Positions 17,428 to 26,040 of a stretch of DNA of 64,000 nt are shown in pieces. Under the pieces are notes generated by a model that saw nothing but the letters and a program-made list of their open reading frames with translations, searched no databases and was not told the DNA's origin. This stretch comes from Myxococcus xanthus (GTDB lineage: Bacteria > Myxococcota > Myxococcia > Myxococcales > Myxococcaceae): contig NZ_JABFNS010000004.1 in the NCBI RefSeq assembly GCF_013116825.1, forward strand, positions 1-64,000. Direction: 5' to 3'. The position numbers and the translations under genes were made by a program. Within the stretch, counting starts at the first letter, position 1; each line of letters opens with the position of its first letter.

Positions 17428-18835
17428 GCCGCTGCGGCTGAAGGCCCAACTGGGCCATCTGCTGCGTGTCCCAGTACTCCAGCGCGTCCTGCCCGGCGAT
17501 GTAGCGCCGGGCCGTGTTCTTCACCGGGTTGCGGATGCTCACGATTTCGGGCCCGGAGAAGAGGATGGTCTGCTTGTACCGGGGCATGTCGCTCATCGTG
17601 AGCTTGGACCAGTAGTGGCGGGCGATGTTGGGCAGGCTGCCGAGCTGCGCGCAGAGCCGGTGGAAGTGCTCCACCACCTCGGACGTGTCCAGGTTCTTGG
17701 GACGGTGGCAGAGCGTGTAGCCGTCGTAGTCGCGGCTCAAGGTGCCTGGCAGCAGGCGGTTCTCTGCCTGGAGCTCGCGGAAGAAGGGCGTCTCCGGATA
17801 GGGGCAGACGATGCCCAGGAACGTGACGGAGAAGTACTGGAGGTCGGAGAGGTACTCGGGGAGCTTCTCCAGGTACGCGTTGGTGTCTCCGTCCGAGCCC
17901 ACGATGAGGCCGAAGGACAACAGGATGCCGGCGGAGAAGACGCGGCGGATGACGGCGTCCACTTCGCTCAGCTTGTTCTGCCCCTTGTTCATGGCCTTGA
18001 TGGAGTCGGGGTTGAGGGACTCCAGCCCGGTGTAGACGTAGCGGCAGCCCGCCTTGGCCATCAGCTTGACCAGCGACTCGTCCTTGAGGACGTTGAAGGT
18101 GAGGGCGCAGCCCCACGTCTTCTTGAGCGGGATGAGGGCTTCGCACAGCTCGCGCAGGTACTTCGGTGAGCCACCGAGGTTGTTGTCGAGGAACACGAAG
18201 GCGTCATCCATCAGCCCCATGAAGTTGGGGTTCCACTGCATGCGCTGCTGGATTTCGTCGATGACGTGGGCGACGGGGCGATAGCGGTAGCGCTCGTTGC
18301 CGGTGAGGACGCAGAAGTTGCAGGAGAAGGGGCAGCCGCGTGAGGCCTCGATGCCGGGCAGGCGCAGCTTGTTGTGGGTGAAGTCGATGAGGTCGTAGCG
18401 GTAGGGCCGGATGGCGGCGGGGCCCAGCGGCGGGCGCTGGTAGCGCGGCTGGAGCTGGCCCTTCTCGAAGTCCTCGATGAGCGCGGGAACGTTGGCCTCG
18501 GGCTCGCCGGTGATGACGGCGTCGAAGTACTGCTGGGCGTCGTCCGGGAAGTAGCTGGCGTGGCGGCCGCCGGCGACGGTCGTCATGCCTCGCTGGCGGA
18601 AGAGGGTGGAGAGCACCTTGGTGTGCTCGTAGAAGGAGTGCAGATAGGAGAAGAAGACGAGGTCCCAATGGCGGTCCATCGGGATGTCGCGCTCCTTCTC
18701 GTTGAAGATCTCCACCTCCGCGTGCGGCGGGCACAGGCCGGCGATGAGCTCCGGCACGGAGGACTGCATGATGGAGGGCTCTTTGAGGCGCAGCCGGGTG
18801 GGGTGCGTGTACGTGGCGATGACGGCAATCCGCAT
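17420..18835 (-). CDS. Radical SAM enzyme with B12-binding-like N-terminal domain (BchE/hopanoid-type)
   Basis: This 471-residue protein starts with a Rossmann-like cobalamin-type domain (residues about 1-130; Val-Ile-Ala-Thr-Tyr, then a VAGGRHASYFPDDA segment). A radical SAM barrel follows, with C-P-F-S-C-N-F-C, the CxxxCxxC cluster motif, near residues 168-175. An ITGEPEANVP segment links the two. The layout matches the B12-dependent radical SAM class that includes BchE and several methylases. A classical B12-binding DxHxxG is not seen, so cobalamin may not be bound. The ATG at 18835 starts at the domain; a longer frame to 18889 adds only a low-complexity stretch. The C-terminal 90 residues contain a Trp/Tyr-rich helix. 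The substrate is unknown. It is convergent with and overlaps the cyclase gene by 8 bp. Confidence 0.85.
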   Translation of the reverse strand: MRIAVIATYTHPTRLRLKEPSIMQSSVPELIAGLCPPHAEVEIFNEKERDIPMDRHWDLVFFSYLHSFYEHTKVLSTLFRQRGMTTVAGGRHASYFPDDAQQYFDAVITGEPEANVPALIEDFEKGQLQPRYQRPPLGPAAIRPYRYDLIDFTHNKLRLPGIEASRGCPFSCNFCVLTGNERYRYRPVAHVIDEIQQRMQWNPNFMGLMDDAFVFLDNNLGGSPKYLRELCEALIPLKKTWGCALTFNVLKDESLVKLMAKAGCRYVYTGLESLNPDSIKAMNKGQNKLSEVDAVIRRVFSAGILLSFGLIVGSDGDTNAYLEKLPEYLSDLQYFSVTFLGIVCPYPETPFFRELQAENRLLPGTLSRDYDGYTLCHRPKNLDTSEVVEHFHRLCAQLGSLPNIARHYWSKLTMSDMPRYKQTILFSGPEIVSIRNPVKNTARRYIAGQDALEYWDTQQMAQLGLQPQRLT

Positions 18836-19229
18836 GCGATGACGTGGCTCCAAGACGAGGCGGCGTGGCCACGGTGCGGCAAGGAGCACTTGTCACATGG
18901 TTCGGCTCCCCCCGGCCTGGCCGTGAAAGCAGAATCCCCCCGTTTCAAGCTTCACGCAAAATGACAGCGGCTCGATGTTGGGGACCGGCGACGCGGGTGA
19001 TGCAGGAACGTCCACTCCACACCCCGCAACACGCGCTCAAGCGGAAGGGTGAGACGGAACCATCGCAAGTTCCAGACTGTCGTGTTTCGCGCGCGCTTCA
19101 TCGTGCATTCGGCTTCGTCACACCGTGTGCATGGAGTTTCAATGAGTGGGTCATTATCTAGTCAGGGTCCGCTTGCGCCCCCCGGCGCGCACCGGCTTTC
19201 CCCGCCCCCCATCCGCCGAGCGCCCTCCC
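18836..19229 (+). other. Intergenic region between radical SAM gene and YceI gene
   Basis: About 390 bp separates the two divergent starts. Open frames here look like shadows and show no protein-like pattern. I see no clear hairpin or consensus promoter. The stretch around 19080-19160 is somewhat less GC-rich and probably carries the promoter for the YceI gene. Confidence 0.4.
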
Positions 19230-19766
19230 ATGACTGTCAGCACCTGGAACATCGACGCTTCCCACTCGTCCGTCCTCTTCGTCGCGCGCCACATGGTGGT
19301 GGCGCGAGTCCACGGTCGCTTCGAGCGATTCTCTGGAATCCTCCGGGTGAATCCCGAGCAGCCCACTCAGGGTGAAGTCGAGATGTCCGTGGAAACGGCG
19401 AGCATCTACACGGGCTCGGCAGACCGGGACGCGCACCTGCGTTCACCGGATTTCCTCGACGCCGACGCGGCGCCCAAGCTCACCTTTCGCAGTACCAGGA
19501 TTGAACCTGCGGGCGGTGCCAGCTTCCGGCTCCTGGGCGACCTCACCATCCGCAACGTCACGCAGCCGGTGGCCTTCGACGCCCGGCACATCGGCACGTC
19601 GAAGGACCCGTGGGGCAACTCGCGGCTCCTCTACTCGGCGCGCGCCACCGTCAACCGCACCGATTACGGCATCCGCTGGAACAAGACGCTCGACAATGGC
19701 GGCTGGCTCGTCAGCGAGAAGATCGATCTCGAGCTCGACATCCAGGCCATTCCCGCCACGGCTTGA
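19230..19766 (+). CDS. YceI-family lipocalin-like protein
   Basis: This 178-residue protein has the YceI layout. It opens with Trp-Asn-Ile-Asp-Ala-Ser-His-Ser. Next come the HMVVARVHGRFERFSG strand pair, the GSADRDAHLRSPDFLDAD segment and Lys-Leu-Thr-Phe-Arg-Ser-Thr. The NVTQPVAFDA and WGNSRLLYSARATVNRTDYGI blocks follow. YceI proteins form an extended beta barrel that binds isoprenoid-type lipids such as polyprenyl chains. There is no signal peptide, so this member is probably cytoplasmic. The ATG at 19230 is used since the fold starts at once; an upstream in-frame start at 19146 adds a Pro/Arg-rich stretch. No clear ribosome site is visible. The stop is 7 bp from the convergent EEP gene stop. 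Confidence 0.9.
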   Translation: MTVSTWNIDASHSSVLFVARHMVVARVHGRFERFSGILRVNPEQPTQGEVEMSVETASIYTGSADRDAHLRSPDFLDADAAPKLTFRSTRIEPAGGASFRLLGDLTIRNVTQPVAFDARHIGTSKDPWGNSRLLYSARATVNRTDYGIRWNKTLDNGGWLVSEKIDLELDIQAIPATA

Positions 19767-19773
19767 GTCGGCC

Positions 19774-20763
19774 TCAGGGCGCCGGTAGGAAGTCCGCGTA
19801 CACGGCGGCGTGGTCCGACCCGCCATAGCCGCCCCGTGGGTCCCTCGCCGCGCGGAACGAGCCGGGCACATACGAGCCCCCGCCGCGCGCCAGGTACAGG
19901 TGGTCAATGGCCTGGTGGTCGCCGTGGTAGGTGTACGTCCACGTCTCGCTGGCCGGCCGGTCGCTGGAGACGCGCAGCAGCGCGCTGTCGCGCTCCAGCG
20001 CGGTGATGGGCTCGGAGCCCGGTACGTCGTTGAGGTCTCCCCCGAGGATGACCAGCGCGTCTGGAGCCGCCTGGGCCGCGCCCGCGACGATGTCCCGCGT
20101 CGCCACGGCCTCGGCGAAGCGGCGCCCGGCGTCGTCGTTGGACTTGGAGCGGAAGTGCGCGGAGAAGACGATGACCTTCTTCCCCTCCACGTCCAGGTGG
20201 ACCTCCAGCAACTCGCGGGAGAACCGGGTGGCGGAGCCATCCGGGCGCCACAGCGTGCGTTCCCGATGCCCGCGGACGTCGGTGATGGGGTGAACGGAGA
20301 GGACGGCCACGTCCACGGACGCCGCGGCGCCCGTCTCGCCCAGCTCCGAATAGCCGAAGCGGGGGAGCCGTGACGTGAGCGCGTCGAGCGAGTCCTGGGT
20401 TTCCACCTCCGCCAACAGCACCACGTCGGCGTTCAGTCGCGAAATGGCGGACGCGAGCCGGTCCGCCTGGAGACCGAACTCGGAGGGCGTGGGCAGCGCC
20501 TCGTAGTTGCCGCCGCCGCACTCACCGGAGTCGCACACCGTGTCAAAGAGCCGCTGCACGTTGAAGGCCGCGATGCGCACGCTGCCTTCGAGCGCGGTGT
20601 CGGGGGGTTGCTGCGGTCCACAGGCCGCCCCGACACACGGTTCCTCCGGCCCCGGTGGTGTTTCACGCCCCTCGCAGGCGGACAGCGACAAGAGGGCGGC
20701 CAGCAGGGCCGCGGCGCGGAGGCGCTTGCGGTCCCTCGACGCAGGAGGAGGGGGGCGTGACAT
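19774..20763 (-). CDS. Endonuclease/exonuclease/phosphatase-family lipoprotein
   Basis: The 329-residue protein begins with a basic N-terminus and hydrophobic stretch ending in Leu-Ser-Ala-Cys (C30), a lipobox, so it should be anchored in a membrane. The EEP fold follows: AAFNVQRLFD (Asn), LLAEVE (metal Glu), FSAHFRSK (His), GGDLND (Asp/Asn), AIDHLYLA and the final GGSDHAAV (Asp-His). All key residues of the catalytic site are present, so it should hydrolyse phosphodiesters of nucleic acid or lipid headgroups, or phosphomonoesters, outside the cytoplasm. An acidic Pro-rich linker of about 25 residues follows the lipobox. In a predatory myxobacterium an extracellular nuclease is plausible, which is inference. 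Divergent from the small membrane gene at 20944. Confidence 0.87.
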   Translation of the reverse strand: MSRPPPPASRDRKRLRAAALLAALLSLSACEGRETPPGPEEPCVGAACGPQQPPDTALEGSVRIAAFNVQRLFDTVCDSGECGGGNYEALPTPSEFGLQADRLASAISRLNADVVLLAEVETQDSLDALTSRLPRFGYSELGETGAAASVDVAVLSVHPITDVRGHRERTLWRPDGSATRFSRELLEVHLDVEGKKVIVFSAHFRSKSNDDAGRRFAEAVATRDIVAGAAQAAPDALVILGGDLNDVPGSEPITALERDSALLRVSSDRPASETWTYTYHGDHQAIDHLYLARGGGSYVPGSFRAARDPRGGYGGSDHAAVYADFLPAP

Positions 20764-20943
20764 GGGGCCGTGAGACTACCCCATCGCGCTCATGGCGCGG
20801 GCAGGCAGGCGGGGCGCAGCGTCGCTAGGAGGCGTCCTAATCTCACGCGCATTGGTTCCTGCTGAGCGTTACGGCATGAGAACGCACGGCGGTGGGTTTC
20901 GAGATTACCGTACGGACAGTTTGTGCGGAGGGGAGTGCGCGGC

Positions 20944-21096
20944 ATGGTGATCGAGATTCTGATTGGCGCAGCGGTGATGACGCTCATCACCGTGATCTTC
21001 ACTGGGCCCGGCATGTGGAGCTCCACCTGGGGCTACCGGCAGAAGGAGGGGCAGGACGCGTCGAGGTCCTCGGGCGAGAAGAACAAGACGCCGTAG
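20944..21096 (+). CDS. Small single-pass membrane protein (50 residues)
   Basis: A 50-codon frame begins at ATG 20944 with a strong GGAGGGGAG ribosome site about 9-17 nt upstream (near 20926-20934). The product has one membrane helix (residues 2-21) and a hydrophilic, Lys/Ser/Glu-rich tail. It is too short for most gene finders. The ribosome site and clear hydrophobic-then-charged pattern support it, but homology is unknown. Confidence 0.5.
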   Translation: MVIEILIGAAVMTLITVIFTGPGMWSSTWGYRQKEGQDASRSSGEKNKTP

Positions 21097-21112
21097 TCTC
21101 CCGCGCCCGGCG

Positions 21113-21415
21113 TCACTGGCAGATGCCGGGGCAGTCCTTTGCTCCCGAGCCAGGCGAGCAGGCATCCAGCGGGTCGTCCACGCACCGTGTCCCTGTCGAC
21201 ACACAATCGCCGTGGAACCCGCCGCAGCATTCGACGTAGCCCCGAGGTACGTCGCACGGCGTCGCGAAGCTCCGGCACGTGGCGTCGCCCGAGGCAGGCC
21301 GCGCGAACACCCGCACCTGGGCGCAGGCATCGCCGTCATCGTCGGAGGTTCCGCCGCAGGCCATGAGGAGCAGCGGGGCCACGACCGCGAGCGCGGCCTT
21401 CATGTGTCGGTTCAT
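21113..21415 (-). CDS. Small Cys-rich lipoprotein
   Basis: This 100-residue protein starts with a basic N-terminus and hydrophobic stretch ending in Leu-Met-Ala-Cys (C20), a lipobox. The mature part begins with Asp/Ser-rich residues and then contains about nine Cys in a row of pairs, including Cys-Cys-Gly-Gly and Cys-Val-Asp-Asp, as in small disulfide-stabilised secreted proteins. The ATG at 21415 is preferred; a start at 21466 would place 17 non-signal residues in front of the signal peptide. Function unknown. It lies 82 bp beyond the stop of the HerA-type gene on the same strand. Confidence 0.7.
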   Translation of the reverse strand: MNRHMKAALAVVAPLLLMACGGTSDDDGDACAQVRVFARPASGDATCRSFATPCDVPRGYVECCGGFHGDCVSTGTRCVDDPLDACSPGSGAKDCPGICQ

Positions 21416-21497
21416 GTCCGCTTTCTGGCCAGGGCGGGCCCGCGCGTCCAGTCCCCCCGCACCCAAGGTGTCAGGAGGATGAAACGCGAGGCGCGTG

Positions 21498-23735
21498 TCA
21501 ATCGACGAGCAGCCGCTTCACGGGTGCGGGGTCCACGGCGACCATCAGCGGCCGGGTGAAGTTGCTGAACGACACCAGTGCCTGACCGGGGGCCAACCGT
21601 GACACCCGGTTCCAGAGGCTCTCGTCGATGCTGCCCGCGGTTTTCTGCATGCGCGAGACGACGGAGCTGTCGGCGATCTTGTGGATGACGAAGTTGTTGA
21701 TGAGGCCCAGCACCTCGTTGGGCAGGTGCTGTGGAAGCTGGGTGACGAAGACGAGCCCCATCCAGCGCTTGCGGCCTCGCTTGGCGATTTTCGCCACCTG
21801 CTCGAAGAGCACGGGCATCTGGGCAATGCGGTTCGCGGAGAGGAACTCATGGGCCTCTTCGATGATGATGAGGACCGGCGTGACCGATTGGTCCTTCGCG
21901 TTGGCCCGCTCGTAGCGTCGCTCCTGCGCTTCCTGGAGGCCTCGCAGGATGTCGGCGATGACCAGGTTGTTGAGCTGCGGTGAGTCCGTGTCCGACAGGT
22001 CGATGACGGAGACGCGCCCGGGTGTGAGCATGGACTCATAGTCCACGCCTTGTTCGCTACCCACGTCGAAGATGCCCAGGCGCCGCAGCCGGTGGAGTTT
22101 GCTGGCCAGGGCCTTCCAGCTGATTTCGTGTCGGCTGCTCTGGGCCATGACGCGCGCCATGACCCGGCCGAAGTTGCTCTTGAACTCGGTGCGCAGCATC
22201 AGCCCGCGTGATGGCGCCTTGGCGGTGACGTCCGGGTCGGCCTCCGCGTCGTCGTTCTCCTCGAGAAGGGACGCCTGCTTCCGGGGGGTGGCGCGTGACT
22301 TGCCGCGCGTCTCCGATTTGCCTTCGTCACTGAGGCTGTAGATGTACGCGCTGACCACGTCCAGCACGTGGTCGATGGTCATGTGCGGAAAGCCCGTGGA
22401 CAATTCGTCCACGTCGAGGACCTGGCGGCGCTCTTCTTCCGTCTGCGGGTAGATGTTGAAGTCTTCGAGCAAGAGCTTGGTGACGTCGTAGGCCTTGAGG
22501 AACCGCTCCTGCTGTGCGTCCGACATGTCGAGAATCTCCGCGAGCGCGTACGGAGACAGGCTGGAGAACTTGAGCGAGAACGCGTGCTTGTTCCGGTGTC
22601 GCGGATTGCGGCTGTCGCGCCCGGTGAGGTGGTGGATGTGCAGGTCCTTGACGCCCTGCGGACGCTGGCCTCGCCGTTTGAGCGCCTCGAGCATGGCGGC
22701 ATGGTCGGTGGGCTGGTCCACGTGCGTGTATTCACCCTCCACGTCGAAGACGATGGTCGCGATGCCATCCGCTTGGGCTCGGTGGATGAGCGTGGCCACC
22801 GTGGTGGACTTGCCGCCGCCCGTCGTTCCGATGATGCCCGTGTGGCGTGGGAGGATGGATTTGTCCCGGGGATTGAGCCGGGCCTCCATCTTTTCGTACC
22901 CGACCACCAGCCCCAGGCACATGTCGCCGCCCACGCCCAGCACGCGAGCGCTCTCCGCCTCGTCGAGCAGGAAGACGGGGCTCTGCGGCCGGGGCCGGAA
23001 GCGGGGGGGCTTCAGCGTGCCTTCGACTTCCTCTCCGACAATCTCAATCTCCGCGCGCCCGTGATAGTCGAAGGTGTACGCCAGCTTCTTGCCGTGGGTG
23101 ACCACGCCAATGGCCATGGTGGAGTTGGCGGGCACCGCGTTCGGCTCCGCGAAGGGGCCCCGCACGACGACGCCCAGGTAGGCGCGGTTGTCCTCCCTCG
23201 ACCGCACCCGGACCAGCGTCTGGGACGCGAGCAGGTGCAAATCCTCACGCGTGAGCAGCACGGTGATGAGGTTGTCCTGGCTGGAGGTGACGTCGAAGTG
23301 GGTGAATCCCACCGCCGCTGCCAGCTCTGGATCCACCTGGGGACCGGTCTGGGCCTGGTTCCTGAGCTCGTCGAGCTCGTTCAGCGTCTTGGTTGGCGTC
23401 GGTCGAACGACCGCGCCGTCAGGCTCCCGTGGAGGCACGGGCCCAGGGGCCTTGCCATTCATGACGGGGGCTGCCGCCGTGGGGACGGCGCGGTGCTGGC
23501 CATTCTTCCCGGGCGGCGGCCCGCCAACGCCCACGCCCGGCATGGGGGGGACGGGGCGTGTGGGACCGTTGGTGGGCCTCGCCACGCGGTGGCCGGGCGG
23601 TGGATCGCCCCAATTGCCTGGATCCTCCGACACGTCACCAGACCGGGTCGCAGCCTGTCCTGCTGCGGCGGGTTGCCCCCGGAAAATCCCGGCCCCCGGC
23701 GCGCGTTGCCCCCTGCCGTCGTCAGCCATGTTCAT
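21498..23735 (-). CDS. HerA-type ATPase (FtsK/HerA superfamily), last gene of a five-gene operon
   Basis: The 745-residue protein has a disordered Pro/Gly/Ala-rich N-terminus of about 120 residues. A beta-barrel-like HAS region follows (about 140-270), with a VRGPFAEPNAVPANS segment. The ATPase core comes next, with Walker A GTTGGGKST near residues 301-309, followed by the Val-Phe-Asp-Val-Glu-Gly-Glu-Tyr strand. The Walker B region IIIEEAHEFL lies near residue 620, then FVTQLPQHLPNEV and the sensor/arginine region. This is the HerA order. HerA is a hexameric ATPase that pumps or unwinds DNA with the NurA nuclease, and related ATPases occur in phage-defence systems. The NurA-like gene lies 12 bp upstream, which strengthens the call. 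The stretch is visibly less GC-rich than its neighbours, compatible with transfer. Confidence 0.85.
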   Translation of the reverse strand: MNMADDGRGQRAPGAGIFRGQPAAAGQAATRSGDVSEDPGNWGDPPPGHRVARPTNGPTRPVPPMPGVGVGGPPPGKNGQHRAVPTAAAPVMNGKAPGPVPPREPDGAVVRPTPTKTLNELDELRNQAQTGPQVDPELAAAVGFTHFDVTSSQDNLITVLLTREDLHLLASQTLVRVRSREDNRAYLGVVVRGPFAEPNAVPANSTMAIGVVTHGKKLAYTFDYHGRAEIEIVGEEVEGTLKPPRFRPRPQSPVFLLDEAESARVLGVGGDMCLGLVVGYEKMEARLNPRDKSILPRHTGIIGTTGGGKSTTVATLIHRAQADGIATIVFDVEGEYTHVDQPTDHAAMLEALKRRGQRPQGVKDLHIHHLTGRDSRNPRHRNKHAFSLKFSSLSPYALAEILDMSDAQQERFLKAYDVTKLLLEDFNIYPQTEEERRQVLDVDELSTGFPHMTIDHVLDVVSAYIYSLSDEGKSETRGKSRATPRKQASLLEENDDAEADPDVTAKAPSRGLMLRTEFKSNFGRVMARVMAQSSRHEISWKALASKLHRLRRLGIFDVGSEQGVDYESMLTPGRVSVIDLSDTDSPQLNNLVIADILRGLQEAQERRYERANAKDQSVTPVLIIIEEAHEFLSANRIAQMPVLFEQVAKIAKRGRKRWMGLVFVTQLPQHLPNEVLGLINNFVIHKIADSSVVSRMQKTAGSIDESLWNRVSRLAPGQALVSFSNFTRPLMVAVDPAPVKRLLVD

Positions 23736-23747
23736 GGTCCCCCTGGC

Positions 23748-24935
23748 CTAATGGCGCTTGGTGTGCTCGTTGAAGAACTCGAGGTTGGCTCCTGCCTGGG
23801 CATAGGCGTCATGCACGAGGCCCATGAACCCATCCTCACCGAAGGCGCTCCGACACGACGCTTCCGCGACATCGAGCAGCATGGGGAACCCCCGATCGGG
23901 CCGGAGGATGCTGTCCGCCATGGCGACTCGCGCCGCGAGGTGGACGTGGTCGCGATGCGCATAGAATGAGCGGGGAGGGGTTCGCTCAGATGCGCGAAAC
24001 ACACCGGAGATGACTTCGGGGCAGCATTCCTGCACGAACCTCGCCGCGAAGTTCTGGCTGCGGTCCCCGTACTTCCATTGCTCGATGACCCGCTTCCCAT
24101 AGCGCTCGAGCGTTTCGAAGATGACGTACTCGCCAGCCTGGAGCGCATGACCAATGGTCAGGATGCCCCGCTCCTCGAGCGTGCTCGGGACGAACACGAA
24201 CTTCTTCTGCTGGAGGATGAGGCGCCTGAGCACCTGGATGGATTCACGCAGGAGGCCCATGTAGCCCGAGCCTGTTATCAGTTCATAAGCGCACGGATTG
24301 CCATGCCCGATACGCCACTCCGCTTCGGACTTGTCCACGAGCACGGCCCGTTCGGCGTAGGTCTTGATGCCGCGACGCGCCAGTTTGGAAAGCGACCTCT
24401 CGCGAGGACTGGCCGACCTGTCCATCCGCTGGTCGATGCACGCGAGCGCCTCTTGAACTGGGTTCGAACGCTGGTCCGACATCTCCTTCCGGAACAGTCG
24501 CTGAGAAAATGTTCCGCTCGTCCCTCCGTAACCCACAGCGGCGATTCCAATCTGGGTGATTCCAATTGGCAGGCTCTCGTGGCTCGTCGAGATGCTGTTG
24601 ACGGCCTCCACCTTCCCAGAGAAGAGCAGGCTCTGATGGACCGTGGCCAATTCCTCGGGCGTGGCCCGGTAGACGCCAGCCTCTTTGGCACCACCGCGAG
24701 CGTTCGCGGAGATTTTCGGGAGGACTTGTTGCCGGATGATCTTCTTCACGGCGCCCTCCTTGTCCACGGCACTGGCGATCTCCTTTCGGAACCGTGCCAT
24801 GACGCTCTCCAGGTCGAGCCCCTGCGACCATGTGTCGAGGTTGAGCGTCGTCCGCAGATCCTCTCCAAACGCGTCGAAGAAGTCGTCGTCACCGACGAGG
24901 TCCGCTCCGTCTTCGGCGTGAAAACCACCCGCCAT
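23748..24935 (-). CDS. NurA-like nuclease-domain protein (partner of HerA), divergent
   Basis: This 395-residue protein is directly upstream of the HerA gene, the standard place for NurA, a 5'-3' nuclease that cuts DNA in complex with HerA. The N-terminal 90 residues are helical. A strand-rich block then includes VEAVNSISTSHESLPIGITQ, where NurA has its Asp-Gly-Ser catalytic turn; here the residues read Asn-Ser-Ile-Ser, so the classical metal residue is not visible. Helices with Leu-Arg-Glu-Ser and a Phe-Glu-Thr-Leu-Glu-Arg block follow. The C-terminal block has HLAARVAMADSI, then Gly-Phe-Pro-Met-Leu-Leu-Asp-Val, with the Gly-Phe-Pro-x-Leu pattern seen near the end of NurA. The similarity is weak and the call leans on gene order. 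It starts 2 bp after the protease stop. Confidence 0.5.
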   Translation of the reverse strand: MAGGFHAEDGADLVGDDDFFDAFGEDLRTTLNLDTWSQGLDLESVMARFRKEIASAVDKEGAVKKIIRQQVLPKISANARGGAKEAGVYRATPEELATVHQSLLFSGKVEAVNSISTSHESLPIGITQIGIAAVGYGGTSGTFSQRLFRKEMSDQRSNPVQEALACIDQRMDRSASPRERSLSKLARRGIKTYAERAVLVDKSEAEWRIGHGNPCAYELITGSGYMGLLRESIQVLRRLILQQKKFVFVPSTLEERGILTIGHALQAGEYVIFETLERYGKRVIEQWKYGDRSQNFAARFVQECCPEVISGVFRASERTPPRSFYAHRDHVHLAARVAMADSILRPDRGFPMLLDVAEASCRSAFGEDGFMGLVHDAYAQAGANLEFFNEHTKRH

Positions 24936-24937
24936 GC

Positions 24938-25666
24938 CTAGCTCCTGTCTTCGCCAAGAAATTCGATGATGGAGAATCGCTGGGCGCGCTCCTGTCGCAT
25001 GAGCGCGTGGGCATAGCCCCTGGCCTTGTCTTCAGGGAGACCGAAACGGCTGGCCACATGCAGGACGCCGTCTTCTCCCGGGGTGATACGGAGCATCCGC
25101 CGCACGAGCTCTGCTGGCGCGAGGAGCTCGAGCGCGAGCCGGTCGGCACGCCGTTCGGCCTCCGCAATGGCTCCGGAGGCAAGGTGCCCGGAGGGGGTCC
25201 TATCCATGAGCTTGACCTGGACGCCCAGTGGGACCTGCCCGAATACCGAGGTCAGCCTCTCCTCCATGCTTGCGTTTCGCTTTCCGTCGAGGACGGGGAG
25301 GATTCCTTCTCCGAAGTAGCGCAGGGCTCGCTCGCGGGGAATCATGTGGTCGAGCACGAAGTGCGCGACCTCATGTGCCACGGTGAAGCGCTGTTCATCC
25401 TCCGAGTCACCCGTGTCGTGGAAGAGCAGGGCGCTCCCTTTCCAGGCGACCATGCACCCGTAGATGTCCCGGTGGGTGTCGGAGATGGGATGCGGGACCT
25501 TCCGCTTCGATGTCCAGTCCGCCACGTGCGCTGTCGTGAGCCTGGGGATGGGCACCGTCTCCACGGACAGCTGGTAGGGGGCCTCTACGGCCAGGTCGCG
25601 CGGATAGGAAGCGCACTCCTGGAGCCCGCTGATGGCCATGGCCTCATCCAGCCAACGACCCATCAT
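24938..25666 (-). CDS. ImmA/IrrE-family metallopeptidase
   Basis: The 242-residue protein holds the zinc-protease motif H98-E99-V-A-H102 in Phe-Thr-Val-Ala-His-Glu-Val-Ala-His-Phe, plus a downstream Glu-rich helix AEAERRADRLALELLAP (E169/E171 as third ligand). Both are typical of ImmA/IrrE proteases. Family members such as ImmA in mobile elements and IrrE in Deinococcus cut a DNA-binding repressor when stress or DNA damage is sensed. A helix-turn-helix protein is encoded directly upstream, overlapping by 4 nt (ATGA), so that protein is the likely substrate. There is an insert of about 40 residues after the HEVAH helix. The NurA-like gene follows after 2 bp. It probably acts in the cytoplasm as the sensor of the operon. 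Confidence 0.88.
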   Translation of the reverse strand: MMGRWLDEAMAISGLQECASYPRDLAVEAPYQLSVETVPIPRLTTAHVADWTSKRKVPHPISDTHRDIYGCMVAWKGSALLFHDTGDSEDEQRFTVAHEVAHFVLDHMIPRERALRYFGEGILPVLDGKRNASMEERLTSVFGQVPLGVQVKLMDRTPSGHLASGAIAEAERRADRLALELLAPAELVRRMLRITPGEDGVLHVASRFGLPEDKARGYAHALMRQERAQRFSIIEFLGEDRS

Positions 25667-26040
25667 GGGGTATCCTCATCGTCACGAACGCGGTCCCTGG
25701 CCGCGATTTGGATGCGACGGGCGCCCGTCACCGCCTCACCTTCGTTATCGGATGTCAGGGCGTCGATGACCTCGACGTGTCGGAGCACTCGGACCAGGAC
25801 CCGCTCGTTGACCGCGAAGCGCTGAGCCACCGCGATGGTCTGCCTGGCAAAAGAAGCGCCAACGGGACGTCGGCAGAGGGATAGCCAGTGAAGCGCTTCC
25901 AGCGAGCAACCCAGTTCGTTCGCGAGGTCCGTGGTGGTGATGCCTTCAATCGCGCGGTAACGCTCGAACGCATGGCCAAGCATCCAGGCTTTCTCTGTGC
26001 TCCGCCTGGCCGCAGTCTCAAGCCAATCAGGATTCGTCAC
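25663..26040 (-). CDS. XRE-like helix-turn-helix protein, candidate repressor
   Basis: This 125-residue protein is preceded by GGGAGG, 6 nt before the GTG at 26040. A TTG at 26058 would also work, but the GTG has the ribosome site. Residues about 23-80 read as a helix-turn-helix: Gly-Ile-Thr-Thr-Thr-Asp-Leu-Ala-Asn-Glu-Leu-Gly, then Ser-Leu-Glu-Ala-Leu-His, and a final Ile-Ala-Val-Ala-Gln-Arg-Phe-Ala-Val. These match the Leu-Ala-x-x-Leu-Gly pattern of XRE repressors. The last 40 residues are charged, ending Arg-Asp-Asp-Glu-Asp-Thr-Pro. It overlaps the end of the sigma-like gene by 14 nt and the start of the protease gene by 4 nt. It may bind the palindromes upstream of the operon and be cut by the protease. 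Confidence 0.6.
   Translation of the reverse strand: MTNPDWLETAARRSTEKAWMLGHAFERYRAIEGITTTDLANELGCSLEALHWLSLCRRPVGASFARQTIAVAQRFAVNERVLVRVLRHVEVIDALTSDNEGEAVTGARRIQIAARDRVRDDEDTP

Noticed and set aside
22368-23969. 533-codon forward frame opposite the HerA-type gene
   Set aside because: The reverse strand carries Walker A and B and HerA order; the forward frame has none.
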